Shown here: positions 1-7,038 of the stretch, piece after piece | How positions within the stretch are numbered: the first letter of the stretch is position 1 | Layout: each line of letters starts with the position of its first letter | Source: Methylococcales bacterium | GTDB taxonomy: Bacteria > Pseudomonadota > Gammaproteobacteria > Methylococcales > Methylomonadaceae | Length of the DNA: 9,945 nt | Assembly (NCBI GenBank): GCA_009692395.1 | Contig: SHZG01000081.1 | Span: 1-9,945, forward strand | Reading direction: 5' to 3' | Made by a program: the position numbers and the translations under genes | Notes under the pieces: generated by a model | What the model was told of the DNA's origin: nothing | Databases searched by the model: none | What the model saw: only the letters and a program-made list of their open reading frames with translations

Positions 1-106
1 TACTTGCCACTCCAACACCAAAACGCACTGCCGCTTCCGCTTGTGTTAGCCCTTCTTGTTCTTTAATCGTCAATACTTTTTGGCGGAAATCGGCTGAATA
101 TGTCAT
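1..106 (-). CDS. IS630-family transposase, N-terminal fragment (runs off window)
   Basis: The minus-strand reading frame starts at the ATG at 104-106 and stays open for 35 codons to the window edge. It begins MTYSADFRQKVL and continues with EGLTQAEAAVRFGVG. This is the N-terminal helix-turn-helix that IS630-type transposases use to bind their ends. The family's DDE catalytic domain would lie further left and cannot be seen, so I cannot tell whether the gene is intact. No strong Shine-Dalgarno is visible upstream (the leader is AT-rich, TTTTAAATTAG before ATG). The family call rests on recognition of the MTYS-DFR-KVL opening. Confidence 0.7.
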   Translation of the reverse strand, partial: MTYSADFRQKVLTIKEQEGLTQAEAAVRFGVGVAS

Positions 107-142
107 CTAATTTAAAATAATCAAATTATACTGCTTTGGCTA
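1..142 (-). mobile_element. IS630-family insertion sequence, left end (partial)
   Basis: This is the 5' end of an IS630-like element; the rest lies beyond the window start. It comprises the first codons of the transposase and about 36 nt of leader. The outer boundary is placed at the TATA of 141-144 because IS1595-type coding sequence begins exactly there. IS630 elements insert at TA dinucleotides, so the junction fits. The terminal sequence on the minus strand, TAGCCAAAGCAGTATAA, would be the inverted repeat, but the partner end is not visible. The boundary is an inference from the neighbouring homology. Confidence 0.6.
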
Positions 143-814
143 TATCTGGTCAGCCAAGCCAAGACTATCAGCTCTGGCTTTGAAGCGGCAGTTGGGTGTG
201 AGTTATCCGACGGCTTAGCTTATTCAGCAGAAGTTGATGCAAGCCATGTGTGAACGTGACACGCTCTACACGTTACAGGGTAACGTTCAAGTGGATGATG
301 CGTATCTGAGCGGTGAACGGGTTAGCGGCAAGGCGGGTCGCGGCTCTGAGAATAAAGTGCCTTTTGTGGCGGCGGTTTCGCTTAATACCAAAGGGCATCC
401 TTGTACCTCAAAATGATTCCTGTTTCAGGTTTTACCCGCAAAGCCATTGTCGAATGGGCAAAGCAAGACCTGAGTCCAGATTACATTGTCATTTCCGCTG
501 GGCTGAGCTGTTTTACTGGCGTACTCGACGCGGGCTGCCAACACCAAGCCATTATTGCAGGCGGACGCAAACCAAAAGAGTTACCCGAATTTAGGTGGAT
601 TAACACGCTATTGGGTAATCTTAAAACCAGTTTGGGTGGTTGTTATCATGCTTTCAACTTCGCCAAATACGGTACACGCTACCTGAGCGTGTTTGTTTAT
701 CACTTCAACAGACGATTTCATCTTGATACGCTTCCCATACACCTGTTGGTTGCCGCCGTTACCATTAAACCGCGTCCTGCAACTTGGCTTCGCCAAGCTG
801 AAGAATCTTACTAA
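143..814 (+). pseudogene. IS1595 (ISXO2-like) transposase remnant, multiply disabled
   Basis: The homology runs through three frames. It starts with YLVSQAKT (143-166), shifts frame near 164-166, and continues with LSALALKRQLGVSYPTA. A TAG at 216-218 replaces the usual Trp, after which it runs on to VQVDDAYLSGE and PFVAAVSLN. A one-base loss near 399-401 (CCT TTG read as CC TTG) moves the rest into the frame of 401-814, with GGRKPKELPEF, INTLLGNLKTSLGG and a terminal RQAEESY. The N-terminal zinc-ribbon part is missing, displaced by the IS630 end. IS1595 transposases have a DDE/N-type RNase H fold. The first Asp (VDD) is present, but the second, normally in a S/T-D-G-L motif, is Ala here (ISAGLSCF, GAT to GCT). 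The element must be inactive. Confidence 0.88.
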
Positions 815-896
815 TCAGGAATTTTATTGTGCTTTAGCTTTAGCTGTATCATGTCCTGCACATCGAGAGCAATTACTAGCACGGCTAAAACAATGA
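815..896 (+). other. Unassigned stretch between IS1595 remnant and ubiD 3' end
   Basis: About 70 bp follow the IS1595 stop before the ubiD stop codon (885-887, minus strand). Part of it must hold the right end of IS1595, but I cannot define the inverted repeat without its partner. A plus-strand frame is open here and ends at a TGA at 894-896, with a tail reading VSCPAHREQLLARLKQ. This looks protein-like and could be the last codons of a host gene that the IS destroyed, but I do not recognise it and it may be chance. A short tandem TTTAGC repeat lies at about 834-845. I see no convincing terminator hairpin for ubiD. Confidence 0.25.
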
Positions 897-2345
897 ATCC
901 CACATTGCATCAACGCGTTGAATGACATCAGGGGACATGACGATGGTTCTGCCCCATTCACGGTTCGTTTCCCCTGCCCATTTGTTGGTAGCATCAAAGC
1001 CAACTTTTGAACCTAGCCCTGATACGGGTGAGGCGAAATCTAAATAATCTATTGGGGTGTTTTCTAAAATAGTTAAATCGCGGGCAGGATCCATGCGGGT
1101 GGTAATTGCCCAGATGACTTCTTGCCAGTTGCGGACATCAATATCATCATCGACGACGATGACAAACTTGGTGTACATGAATTGCCGTAAATACGACCAA
1201 GTGCCAAGCATCACGCGTTTAGCATGACCTGCGTATTGTTTTTTCATGCTGATGACAGCCATTCGATACGAACAGCCTTCGGGTGGCAGATAAAAATCGA
1301 CAATTTCAGGGAATTGTTTTTGCAGAAGTGGCACGAAGACTTCATTTAACGCCACACCTAAAATGGCAGGTTCATCGGGTGGTTTGCCTGTAAAAGTGCT
1401 GTGATAAATGGGCGCGGTGCGTTGGGTAATACGCTCCACAGTAAATACGGGAAATTCACCGACTTCATTGTAATAGCCTGTGTGGTCGCCGAACGGGCCT
1501 TCGGGGGCGGTTTCATTGGGATAAATAAAACCTTCTAAGACAATTTCCGCACTGGCGGGGACTTGTAAATCACTGAGTATGCACTTGGCAACTTCGGTTT
1601 TACTGCCACGCAATAGCCCTGCAAACGCATATTCTGACAAAGTATCAGGCACAGGGGTGACAGCGGCTAAAATAGTCGCAGGATCTGCGCCTAGTGCAAC
1701 TACAACAGGAAACGGTTCATTAGGATGAGCAATCTGCCATTCTCTAAAGTCTAACGCACCACCACGGTGGGCTAACCAACGCATGATGACTTTATTTTTG
1801 TCGATGACTTGTTGGCGATAAATACCCAGATTTTGTCGTTGTTTATGCGGGCCTTTGGTAATGACTAAGGGCCAAGTGATTAACGGCGCGGCATCATCGG
1901 GCCAACAGGTTTGTATCGGATAAACGCTTAAATCAATTTCATCACCGATTCTGATAATTTCCTGACACGGCGGATTACTCACCAGTTTTGGTGCCATGTT
2001 CAGCACTTGTTTATACACGGGAAACTTTTCCCACGCGTCTTTCATGCCTTTAGGCGGTTCAGGTTCTTTGAGCGTGGCGAGCAGTTCACCGATACCGCGC
2101 AATTCAGTGACAGATTCCGCACCCATGCCCATCGCGACACGGCGCGGCGTACCGAATAAATTAGCTAATACGGGGATGTTGTAACCTGTGGGGTTTTCAA
2201 ACAATAACGCAGGGCCTTGTTGTTTGAGGACGCGATCACAAATTTCCGTCATTTCCAGATAAGGGTCAACAGGAACAGTGATACGTTTTAGTTCACCTTG
2301 TTTTTCCAGTTGGGTGATAAAGTCGCGCAGGTCTCGGTATTTCAT
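885..2345 (-). CDS. ubiD: 4-hydroxy-3-polyprenylbenzoate decarboxylase UbiD
   Basis: This enzyme removes the carboxyl group from 3-octaprenyl-4-hydroxybenzoate in aerobic ubiquinone synthesis, using prenylated FMN made by UbiX plus Mn and K. The protein is 486 aa (E. coli UbiD 497) and looks complete. Seen in the sequence: QNLGIYRQQ (171-179) with the Mn ligand Asn172, RWLAHRGG (189-196) for prFMN, Glu238 in SEYAFAGLLRG as second metal ligand, and EGPFGDHTGYY (282-292) with the proposed proton donor Asp287. These equal N175, E241 and D290 of E. coli with a constant offset of 3. The ATG at 2343-2345 was chosen because MKYRDLRDFI matches the family start; no Shine-Dalgarno precedes it. It lies 74 nt after the Excalibur gene and is probably the last gene of the minus-strand cluster. 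ubiX is not in the window. Confidence 0.96.
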   Translation of the reverse strand: MKYRDLRDFITQLEKQGELKRITVPVDPYLEMTEICDRVLKQQGPALLFENPTGYNIPVLANLFGTPRRVAMGMGAESVTELRGIGELLATLKEPEPPKGMKDAWEKFPVYKQVLNMAPKLVSNPPCQEIIRIGDEIDLSVYPIQTCWPDDAAPLITWPLVITKGPHKQRQNLGIYRQQVIDKNKVIMRWLAHRGGALDFREWQIAHPNEPFPVVVALGADPATILAAVTPVPDTLSEYAFAGLLRGSKTEVAKCILSDLQVPASAEIVLEGFIYPNETAPEGPFGDHTGYYNEVGEFPVFTVERITQRTAPIYHSTFTGKPPDEPAILGVALNEVFVPLLQKQFPEIVDFYLPPEGCSYRMAVISMKKQYAGHAKRVMLGTWSYLRQFMYTKFVIVVDDDIDVRNWQEVIWAITTRMDPARDLTILENTPIDYLDFASPVSGLGSKVGFDATNKWAGETNREWGRTIVMSPDVIQRVDAMWDSLF

Positions 2346-2419
2346 GAGGAATGTTGTATGAAAAAAATTTTAAAGGAATAACAAATTTGCAAACAGCTAG
2401 GTATTTTCCCAACGTAAAG

Positions 2420-2725
2420 TTAATGTCCGCACCACTGGTCTTCACAAGGAATACCGTCATGATCACCATCCATTTTTGTATTAGGGCAATTGTCTTGATA
2501 AAACTCTGCTTCTTCGCAAGAAGTCATTTGTGGGCAAGACACTTTTCCTTGGCAACTGTATCGCTCTCCTTTAACTGGTTTTTTGGTTGGGTCATAAGGT
2601 GGGTTTTCGCACAAGTATTGTTCGCTACCCGATACAGAGCCATCTTTGTCTGTATCACAGGCGTTTGCAAAGGCGATGATAGGCAATATTAATAAAACCA
2701 CAGCTGTTATTTTTAATACTGTCAT
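2420..2725 (-). CDS. Small exported EF-hand/Excalibur calcium-binding protein
   Basis: A 101-aa protein with a signal peptide: TVLK, then a hydrophobic core (residues 6-19), then an Ala-Asn-Ala cleavage site before Cys23. The mature part opens with DTDKDGSVSGSE (24-35), a textbook 12-residue EF-hand loop with Asp at positions 1, 3, 5, Gly at 6 and Glu at 12. The C-terminal half (about 57-99) is an Excalibur domain, with SCEEAEFYQDNCPN followed by DGDHDGIPCE, the DxDxDGxxCE motif. Eight cysteines in the mature protein suggest disulfides in the periplasm. The start is supported by AAGGA (2732-2736) six bases ahead of the ATG. It sits 13 nt after prlC and 74 nt before ubiD. Calcium binding follows from the motifs; the cellular role is unknown. 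Confidence 0.85.
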   Translation of the reverse strand: MTVLKITAVVLLILPIIAFANACDTDKDGSVSGSEQYLCENPPYDPTKKPVKGERYSCQGKVSCPQMTSCEEAEFYQDNCPNTKMDGDHDGIPCEDQWCGH

Positions 2726-2738
2726 GTTTTTTCCTTAT

Positions 2739-4784
2739 CTATTCTTTGATACCATTGTGTCGCAGCAGTGCATCAATGGTAGGTGTGCGACCGCGAAACT
2801 TAACAAATAAGCTCATGGCATCTTCACTGCCGCCTTTTTCAAGGATGTTATGTAGGAATGATTGCCCTGACTCGTTATCAAAAATACCGTTTTCCTCAAA
2901 TAAAGAAAACGCATCACTGGATAGCACTTCTGCCCATTTGTAGCTGTAATAACCAGCCGCGTAGCCACCTGCAAAGATATGCGAGAAGCTGTGTGCGAAA
3001 CGATTAAACGGTGCGGCAAGCATGACGGCAACTTGTGATCTGACTTTTTCTAAGGTTTCGTAGATGCGCCCGCCTTTTTCAATGTCAAAATCAAGGTGAA
3101 TTCTAAAATCAAAGAGGCTGAATTCCAGTTGTCTTGCCATCTGCATACCCGCTTGAAAATTTTTCGCGGCTATCATTTTATCAAATAACGTGTCGGGTAA
3201 GGGTTCGCCTGTTTGATAATGCCCTGAAATTAGTGCGAGTGCTTCTTTATCCCAGCACCAGTTTTCCATGAATTGACTAGGCAATTCGACAGCATCCCAT
3301 TCCACGCCATTAATGCCTGATACGCCTAAATAATCAATTTGCGTTACTAAATGCTGTAAGCCATGACCGAATTCGTGAAACAGCGTGGTGACATCGTCAT
3401 GCGTGAGCAGAGCAGGAGTATCAGCTGTTGGCGGAGTAAAATTACACACTAAATAAGCAACAGGGGTTTGTAATACGCCATCGACTTTTTTTCGTCCGAC
3501 GCAATCATCCATCCACGCGCCGCCGCGTTTGTGTTCCCGCGCATAGAGGTCTAGGTAAAATTGTCCGCGTAGTTGCCCTTCTTTGTCATAAATTGCAAAG
3601 AAACGGACATCGGAATGCCAGCTATCAAAATCGCTGATTTCACTAATATGTAAACCATATAATTTTTCAACGACAGTGAATAGCCCAGTCAGTGCGCGAG
3701 GCACTGGAAAATAGCTTTTGACTTCTTCTTGCGACAATTGGTAGGTGAATTGGCGCATTTTTTCGCTGTAATAGCTAATGTCCCACGGTTCGAGATCGCC
3801 AAAATTGTAGTTTTGTAAGGCGAACTCTTTGAGTTCAATAAAATCAGCGCGTGCTTGTCGCCACGATTTAGCGGCTAAGTCTTCCAGAAACGCCATGACT
3901 TCTTCGGGCTTGTTTGCCATTTTGGTGGCTAACGAATATTCAGCGTAATTATTAAAGCCTAATAGCTGCGCTTTTTCATGGCGTAATGCCAAAATGCGTT
4001 CCATCACGGTGGTGTTATCAAAGTCTTTATCGGGGTATTGCGGGCCTTGGTCGGAGGCGCGAGTCACAAAGGCTTCGTAGTGTTCTTTGCGTAAATGCCA
4101 ATCGTCTGCGTAAGTCATCACCGCTAAATAAGAGGGGAACTGTAGCGTCAGAATCCAACCCTCTTCACCACGATTTTCTGCGCTTTGTTTGGCTTGCTTT
4201 AATGCGGATTCGGGTAAGCCCTCTAAATCTGGCAGGTGGGTAATGAGTTTGCTCCACGCATTGGTGGCATCCAGTACATTTTCCTCAAAACGACTGGTAA
4301 ACCGCGATAACTCTTGCGCAATTTCTTTGTAACGCTGTTTTTGCGCCTCAGGTAAATCAACGCCTGATAATCTGAAATCTTTTAAGGCGTTACGAATAAT
4401 TTTTTGCTGTGCAGTATCAAAATCAGCAAAATCCGAGCTTTTAGAAATCATTCGATAGGCATTAAATAAGGCTTTGTTCTGCCCCATTTCCGTACCGTAA
4501 TCACTGAGTTTAGGCAGACAGGCATTATAAGCGGCGCGGAGTTCTTCACTGTTAAGCACCGCATTAAGATGACTGACAGGCGACCATGCTTTATGGAGTT
4601 CATTCTCAGCTTCTTCCAGTGGTTGAATGAGTTTTTCCCACGAGTAATTTTTTCTCGTTTGTAGTTGATCTTCAACCACGGCACGCGATTCAGTCAATAG
4701 TTGATCTATCGCTGGTTCAATATGTTCGGGTTTTATTTGAGAAAATAAAGGGAGGAGGGTGTTTGTTAGCAAAGGATTATTCAT
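2739..4784 (-). CDS. prlC: Oligopeptidase A (M3 zinc metallopeptidase)
   Basis: This is a cytoplasmic zinc peptidase that degrades short peptides, including cleaved signal peptides. At 681 aa it matches E. coli OpdA/PrlC (680 aa) from end to end. The active site is HEFGH (470-474), with His470 and His474 as zinc ligands, Glu471 as catalytic base and Glu500 in AVELPSQFMENW as third ligand. Other conserved blocks are SFLFDFR-like SLFDFR, RGGAWMDDCVG (420-430), HAFSHIF-like HSFSHIFAGGYAAGYYSYKW near the C-terminus, and SPVSHLN (68-74). The ATG at 4782-4784 gives MNNPLLTNTLLPLF, which fits the family start; the ribosome site is weak. It lies 52 nt after the RDD gene and 13 nt before the Excalibur gene. 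Confidence 0.97.
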   Translation of the reverse strand: MNNPLLTNTLLPLFSQIKPEHIEPAIDQLLTESRAVVEDQLQTRKNYSWEKLIQPLEEAENELHKAWSPVSHLNAVLNSEELRAAYNACLPKLSDYGTEMGQNKALFNAYRMISKSSDFADFDTAQQKIIRNALKDFRLSGVDLPEAQKQRYKEIAQELSRFTSRFEENVLDATNAWSKLITHLPDLEGLPESALKQAKQSAENRGEEGWILTLQFPSYLAVMTYADDWHLRKEHYEAFVTRASDQGPQYPDKDFDNTTVMERILALRHEKAQLLGFNNYAEYSLATKMANKPEEVMAFLEDLAAKSWRQARADFIELKEFALQNYNFGDLEPWDISYYSEKMRQFTYQLSQEEVKSYFPVPRALTGLFTVVEKLYGLHISEISDFDSWHSDVRFFAIYDKEGQLRGQFYLDLYAREHKRGGAWMDDCVGRKKVDGVLQTPVAYLVCNFTPPTADTPALLTHDDVTTLFHEFGHGLQHLVTQIDYLGVSGINGVEWDAVELPSQFMENWCWDKEALALISGHYQTGEPLPDTLFDKMIAAKNFQAGMQMARQLEFSLFDFRIHLDFDIEKGGRIYETLEKVRSQVAVMLAAPFNRFAHSFSHIFAGGYAAGYYSYKWAEVLSSDAFSLFEENGIFDNESGQSFLHNILEKGGSEDAMSLFVKFRGRTPTIDALLRHNGIKE

Positions 4785-4836
4785 AGCGTTATCAAGTCAG
4801 ATAAGTTATTGCAGATCGCATCGCAAATCTGCGTCT

Positions 4837-5286
4837 TTATTTTTTTGAGTCAAAAAACACCGCTGTTTTAGACAGATGATCGTGGCAACTGCGTCGCTGT
4901 TTATCAATCAGTATCCATAACAAACCGAGTCCACAAGAAGCAAAAGCGGTCATAAAACGCACTAATGCCTGAGTCCAGCTAATAGGCCGTTGATTAATGG
5001 TTAGCACTTTTGCTTTCCAAGCTCGCAAGCCTAACGTTTGCCCACCATGTGTCCAAAACCAACCATAAAATAGGAAGCTGACCATTAGCAGGTAAATAGG
5101 GTAAAAAATTTGTTCTCTTGTGAATGCCACGCCCGCATTAAACGGCAGTAATAGTGCGGTTGCCAAAAATAGCAGGGCAACAAGCAGGAGAAAATCGTAA
5201 GCAACGATTGCCAATCGGCACAGAAAACTAGGCGCGGATGGTGGCGCCGCGCCTAGTTTTGCAAGGTTGTTAGCATTTTTAGACAA
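4837..5286 (-). CDS. RDD-family inner-membrane protein (TTG start)
   Basis: A 149-aa protein with three likely membrane helices at about 27-48, 61-79 and 108-127. The family's namesake residues are visible: Arg24 and Asp31 in RLAIVAYD, GGQTLGLRAW (81-90) after helix 2, and ILIDKQRRSCHDHLSKT (125-141) at the end, with Asp128 and the RR-x-x-HD block. RDD proteins are poorly understood; some act in ion or compatible-solute transport, so no substrate is assigned. The start is TTG at 5284-5286: an in-frame TAG lies 21 nt upstream, there is no ATG or GTG, and later starts would lose Arg24. The TTG follows the stop of the upstream small gene by one base, suggesting translational coupling. A perfect palindrome occupies codons 9-21. 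Confidence 0.88.
   Translation of the reverse strand: MSKNANNLAKLGAAPPSAPSFLCRLAIVAYDFLLLVALLFLATALLLPFNAGVAFTREQIFYPIYLLMVSFLFYGWFWTHGGQTLGLRAWKAKVLTINQRPISWTQALVRFMTAFASCGLGLLWILIDKQRRSCHDHLSKTAVFFDSKK
5224..5260. repeat. 14-bp perfect inverted repeat inside the RDD gene
   Basis: The arms AAAACTAGGCGCGG (5224-5237) and CCGCGCCTAGTTTT (5247-5260) are perfect reverse complements around a 9-base spacer. The stem is GC-rich and flanked by A and T runs, so it looks like a bidirectional terminator or a mobile palindromic repeat. It lies entirely in the coding sequence of the RDD protein (codons 9-21, an Ala/Pro/Gly-rich segment before the first helix), and 28 nt after the stop of the small upstream gene. 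In mRNA it would fold about 26 nt after the TTG start. The structure is seen directly; any function is inference. Confidence 0.85.
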
Positions 5287-5287
5287 T

Positions 5288-5467
5288 TTAAGTATTGAAT
5301 AAGGCTAATTTTTGACCAAAATACATACACATTGCCATTAATGCGCCGAGCATGAGTAAGGAGAATATAAATGGCGGTTTAATAAATAGCAAAAGACCAA
5401 AATCTGATATAAAAAGACTACTTAAGAAAGGGTGGTCAAGTAAACCACAAAGAATTTTTTTAAACAT
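5288..5467 (-). CDS. Small hydrophobic membrane protein of unknown function
   Basis: I do not recognise this gene. From the ATG at 5465-5467 it encodes 59 aa, MFKKILCGLLDHPF followed by two hydrophobic stretches (about 15-31 and 33-52) broken by a KPP turn, so one or two membrane helices are likely. A longer form could start at GTG 5519-5521 (77 aa), but that lies at the expected transcription start of the only good -10 box, so it would be leaderless. I prefer the ATG, although its ribosome site is weak. The stop codon is followed after one base by the TTG of the RDD gene, an arrangement typical of coupled genes and the main support for it being real. Confidence 0.5.
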   Translation of the reverse strand: MFKKILCGLLDHPFLSSLFISDFGLLLFIKPPFIFSLLMLGALMAMCMYFGQKLALFNT

Positions 5468-5525
5468 AATAATACCAGATAAGTAAGTTAAATTAGGGTT
5501 GCCTGATTTGTAATCTACCACACAG

Positions 5526-5531
5526 ATTATA
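5526..5531 (-). promoter_or_regulatory. Possible -10 box for the minus-strand cluster
   Basis: A perfect TATAAT occurs on the minus strand, about 60 nt ahead of the ATG of the small membrane gene. No good -35 is seen at 16-18 nt upstream, so the call rests on the -10 alone. Transcription would begin near 5519 and could serve the whole cluster through ubiD. Confidence 0.35.
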
Positions 5532-5593
5532 AAGTCAGATTGCTGATTCTACTCTATACAAAAGGGTAATGTAAAAGAAAACCAGCCTATTGA

Positions 5594-5623
5594 TTGGGCT
5601 AGAATTGATTGAAATGATATGAT
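5594..5623 (+). promoter_or_regulatory. Candidate extended -10 promoter for pcnB-folK-panBC
   Basis: TATGAT (5618-5623) matches the sigma-70 -10 at five of six positions and is preceded by TGA (5615-5617), giving an extended -10 (TGnTATGAT). A weak -35 candidate TTGGGC (5594-5599) lies 18 nt upstream. Transcription would begin near 5630, leaving a leader of about 30 nt before the proposed AUU start at 5660. Confidence 0.45.
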
Positions 5624-5659
5624 TATAAAAACAAGGTAAAACAAACAGGGTTACAGGTC

Positions 5660-7036
5660 ATTTTAAACTTTTTCAAAAAAATTATTAATTCAGCTAAAAA
5701 TGAAGCTGAACCAGTTAGCGAACTGGGTGGCGTTCGTCTTTATACGCGTTCAGAACACTGTATTTCACGCAAGCAAATCAGTGATAACGCCTTGAAAGTG
5801 TTATATCAACTGCAAAAATCAGGCTTTGACGCGTATTTAGTCGGTGGCTGTGTGCGTGACTTATTGCTAGGTCGTGAGCCAAAAGATTTTGATGTCGCAA
5901 CCAATGCTGATCCTGAACAAGTACGCAAAGTATTCCGCAATTGTCGGCTGATTGGGCGGCGGTTTCGATTAGCTCATGTTCATTTTGGACGTGAAGTCAT
6001 TGAAGTTGCGACCTTTCGCGGCGCAGGTGCAGCGCGAAACGACGATCAAGTGCTTAATAAAGAAGGTCGATTGCTGCGTGACAATGTCTATGGCACTATT
6101 GAAGAAGATGTATGGCGACGTGATTTTACGGTCAACGCCTTGTATTACAACATCAAAGATTTTTCGGTAGTCGATTACACCAGCGGCATGGCAGATCATA
6201 AAGCGGGCATACTGCGGCTAATTGGCGATCCTGAGACGCGTTTTCGTGAAGACCCTGTGCGTATGTTGCGAGCGGTGCGTTTTGCCGTCAAATTGGGTTT
6301 TCATATCCACCCTGAATGTGAAAAATCCATGCACGATGTCGCGAAGTTATTAGCCAGCATTCCTTCTGCACGACTCTATGATGAAGCCTTAAAATTGTTC
6401 ATGTCGGGTTACGCACTACAAACATTTGAAATGCTCAGGCACTACGGGCTATTTCAAGTGTTGTTTCCTACGACTGAAAATAGTTTAGCCATTGAAGAAG
6501 AAGGTTTCCCCCGCTTATTACTCATTAAAGCCTTAGAAAATTCTGACAATCGCATCGCTGAAGGTAAAACCGTCACCGCGTATTTTCTATTTGCCGCCTT
6601 TTTATGGGATGCCGTACAAATTCGCGCCGAACAAAAATTAGCAAAAGGCACACCCGAATTTGTCGCGTATCAAGAAGCCGCTAATGAAGTTATTGCTATG
6701 CAGGTGAAAAGCACCGCGCTACCGCGTCACATCACCTTAGCCATGCGCGAAGTATGGAGTTTACAACCCAAATTCAATGCCCAGTTTGGCTCTAAACCCA
6801 GCCGACTCATTACACATCCACGCTTTAGAGCCGCTTATGATTTTCTATTATTACGCGCCCAAACAGGCGGAGCTGATCTTGAACTTGCCAAATGGTGGGA
6901 AACGTATCAAAACGCCAATGAAAATGAACAGCGCAAAATGACTGCGCCACCGCGTCAAGCTAAAACCAGCGCATCACCGCGCAAAAGAAATTATCGCAAG
7001 AAATCCAGCGCGTCATCGACGGTGAATTCAGAATAA
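5660..7036 (+). CDS. pcnB: Poly(A) polymerase I, probable AUU start
   Basis: PcnB adds 3' poly(A) tails to RNAs and so promotes their decay. With the AUU start the protein is 458 aa (E. coli 465). The nucleotidyltransferase core has LVGGCVRDLLLG (60-71), the catalytic pair Asp76 and Asp78 in KDFDVATNA, and a third Asp155 in RRDFTVNALYY. RRFRLAHVHFG, the tRNA-nucleotidyltransferase-like block EDPVRMLRAVRF and a basic tail (PRKRNYRKK) follow. The first ATG/GTG/TTG candidate, TTG 5792, would cut off SRKQISDNALKV, which matches conserved E. coli SRKDISENALKV. The frame is open back to a TGA at 5615 with no ATG, GTG or TTG before 5792. ATT 5660, giving LNFFKKIINS after the start, with AGGG nine bases upstream, fits best. 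A CTG at 5723 is the only other option. E. coli pcnB also starts with AUU. Confidence 0.93.
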   Translation: MLNFFKKIINSAKNEAEPVSELGGVRLYTRSEHCISRKQISDNALKVLYQLQKSGFDAYLVGGCVRDLLLGREPKDFDVATNADPEQVRKVFRNCRLIGRRFRLAHVHFGREVIEVATFRGAGAARNDDQVLNKEGRLLRDNVYGTIEEDVWRRDFTVNALYYNIKDFSVVDYTSGMADHKAGILRLIGDPETRFREDPVRMLRAVRFAVKLGFHIHPECEKSMHDVAKLLASIPSARLYDEALKLFMSGYALQTFEMLRHYGLFQVLFPTTENSLAIEEEGFPRLLLIKALENSDNRIAEGKTVTAYFLFAAFLWDAVQIRAEQKLAKGTPEFVAYQEAANEVIAMQVKSTALPRHITLAMREVWSLQPKFNAQFGSKPSRLITHPRFRAAYDFLLLRAQTGGADLELAKWWETYQNANENEQRKMTAPPRQAKTSASPRKRNYRKKSSASSTVNSE

Positions 7037-7038
7037 TC

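Noticed and set aside
401..814. Independent 137-aa gene
   Set aside because: It is the frameshifted C-terminal half of the IS1595 transposase.
2351..2692. Plus-strand frame opposite the Excalibur gene
   Set aside because: It is a shadow of the minus-strand gene, which has a signal peptide, motifs and a ribosome site.
5580..5605. Possible terminator hairpin AGCC...GGCT upstream of pcnB
   Set aside because: The stem is only four pairs and there is no T-run.
5792..5794. TTG as the pcnB start
   Set aside because: It would remove the conserved SRKQISDNAL segment that is encoded in frame just upstream.
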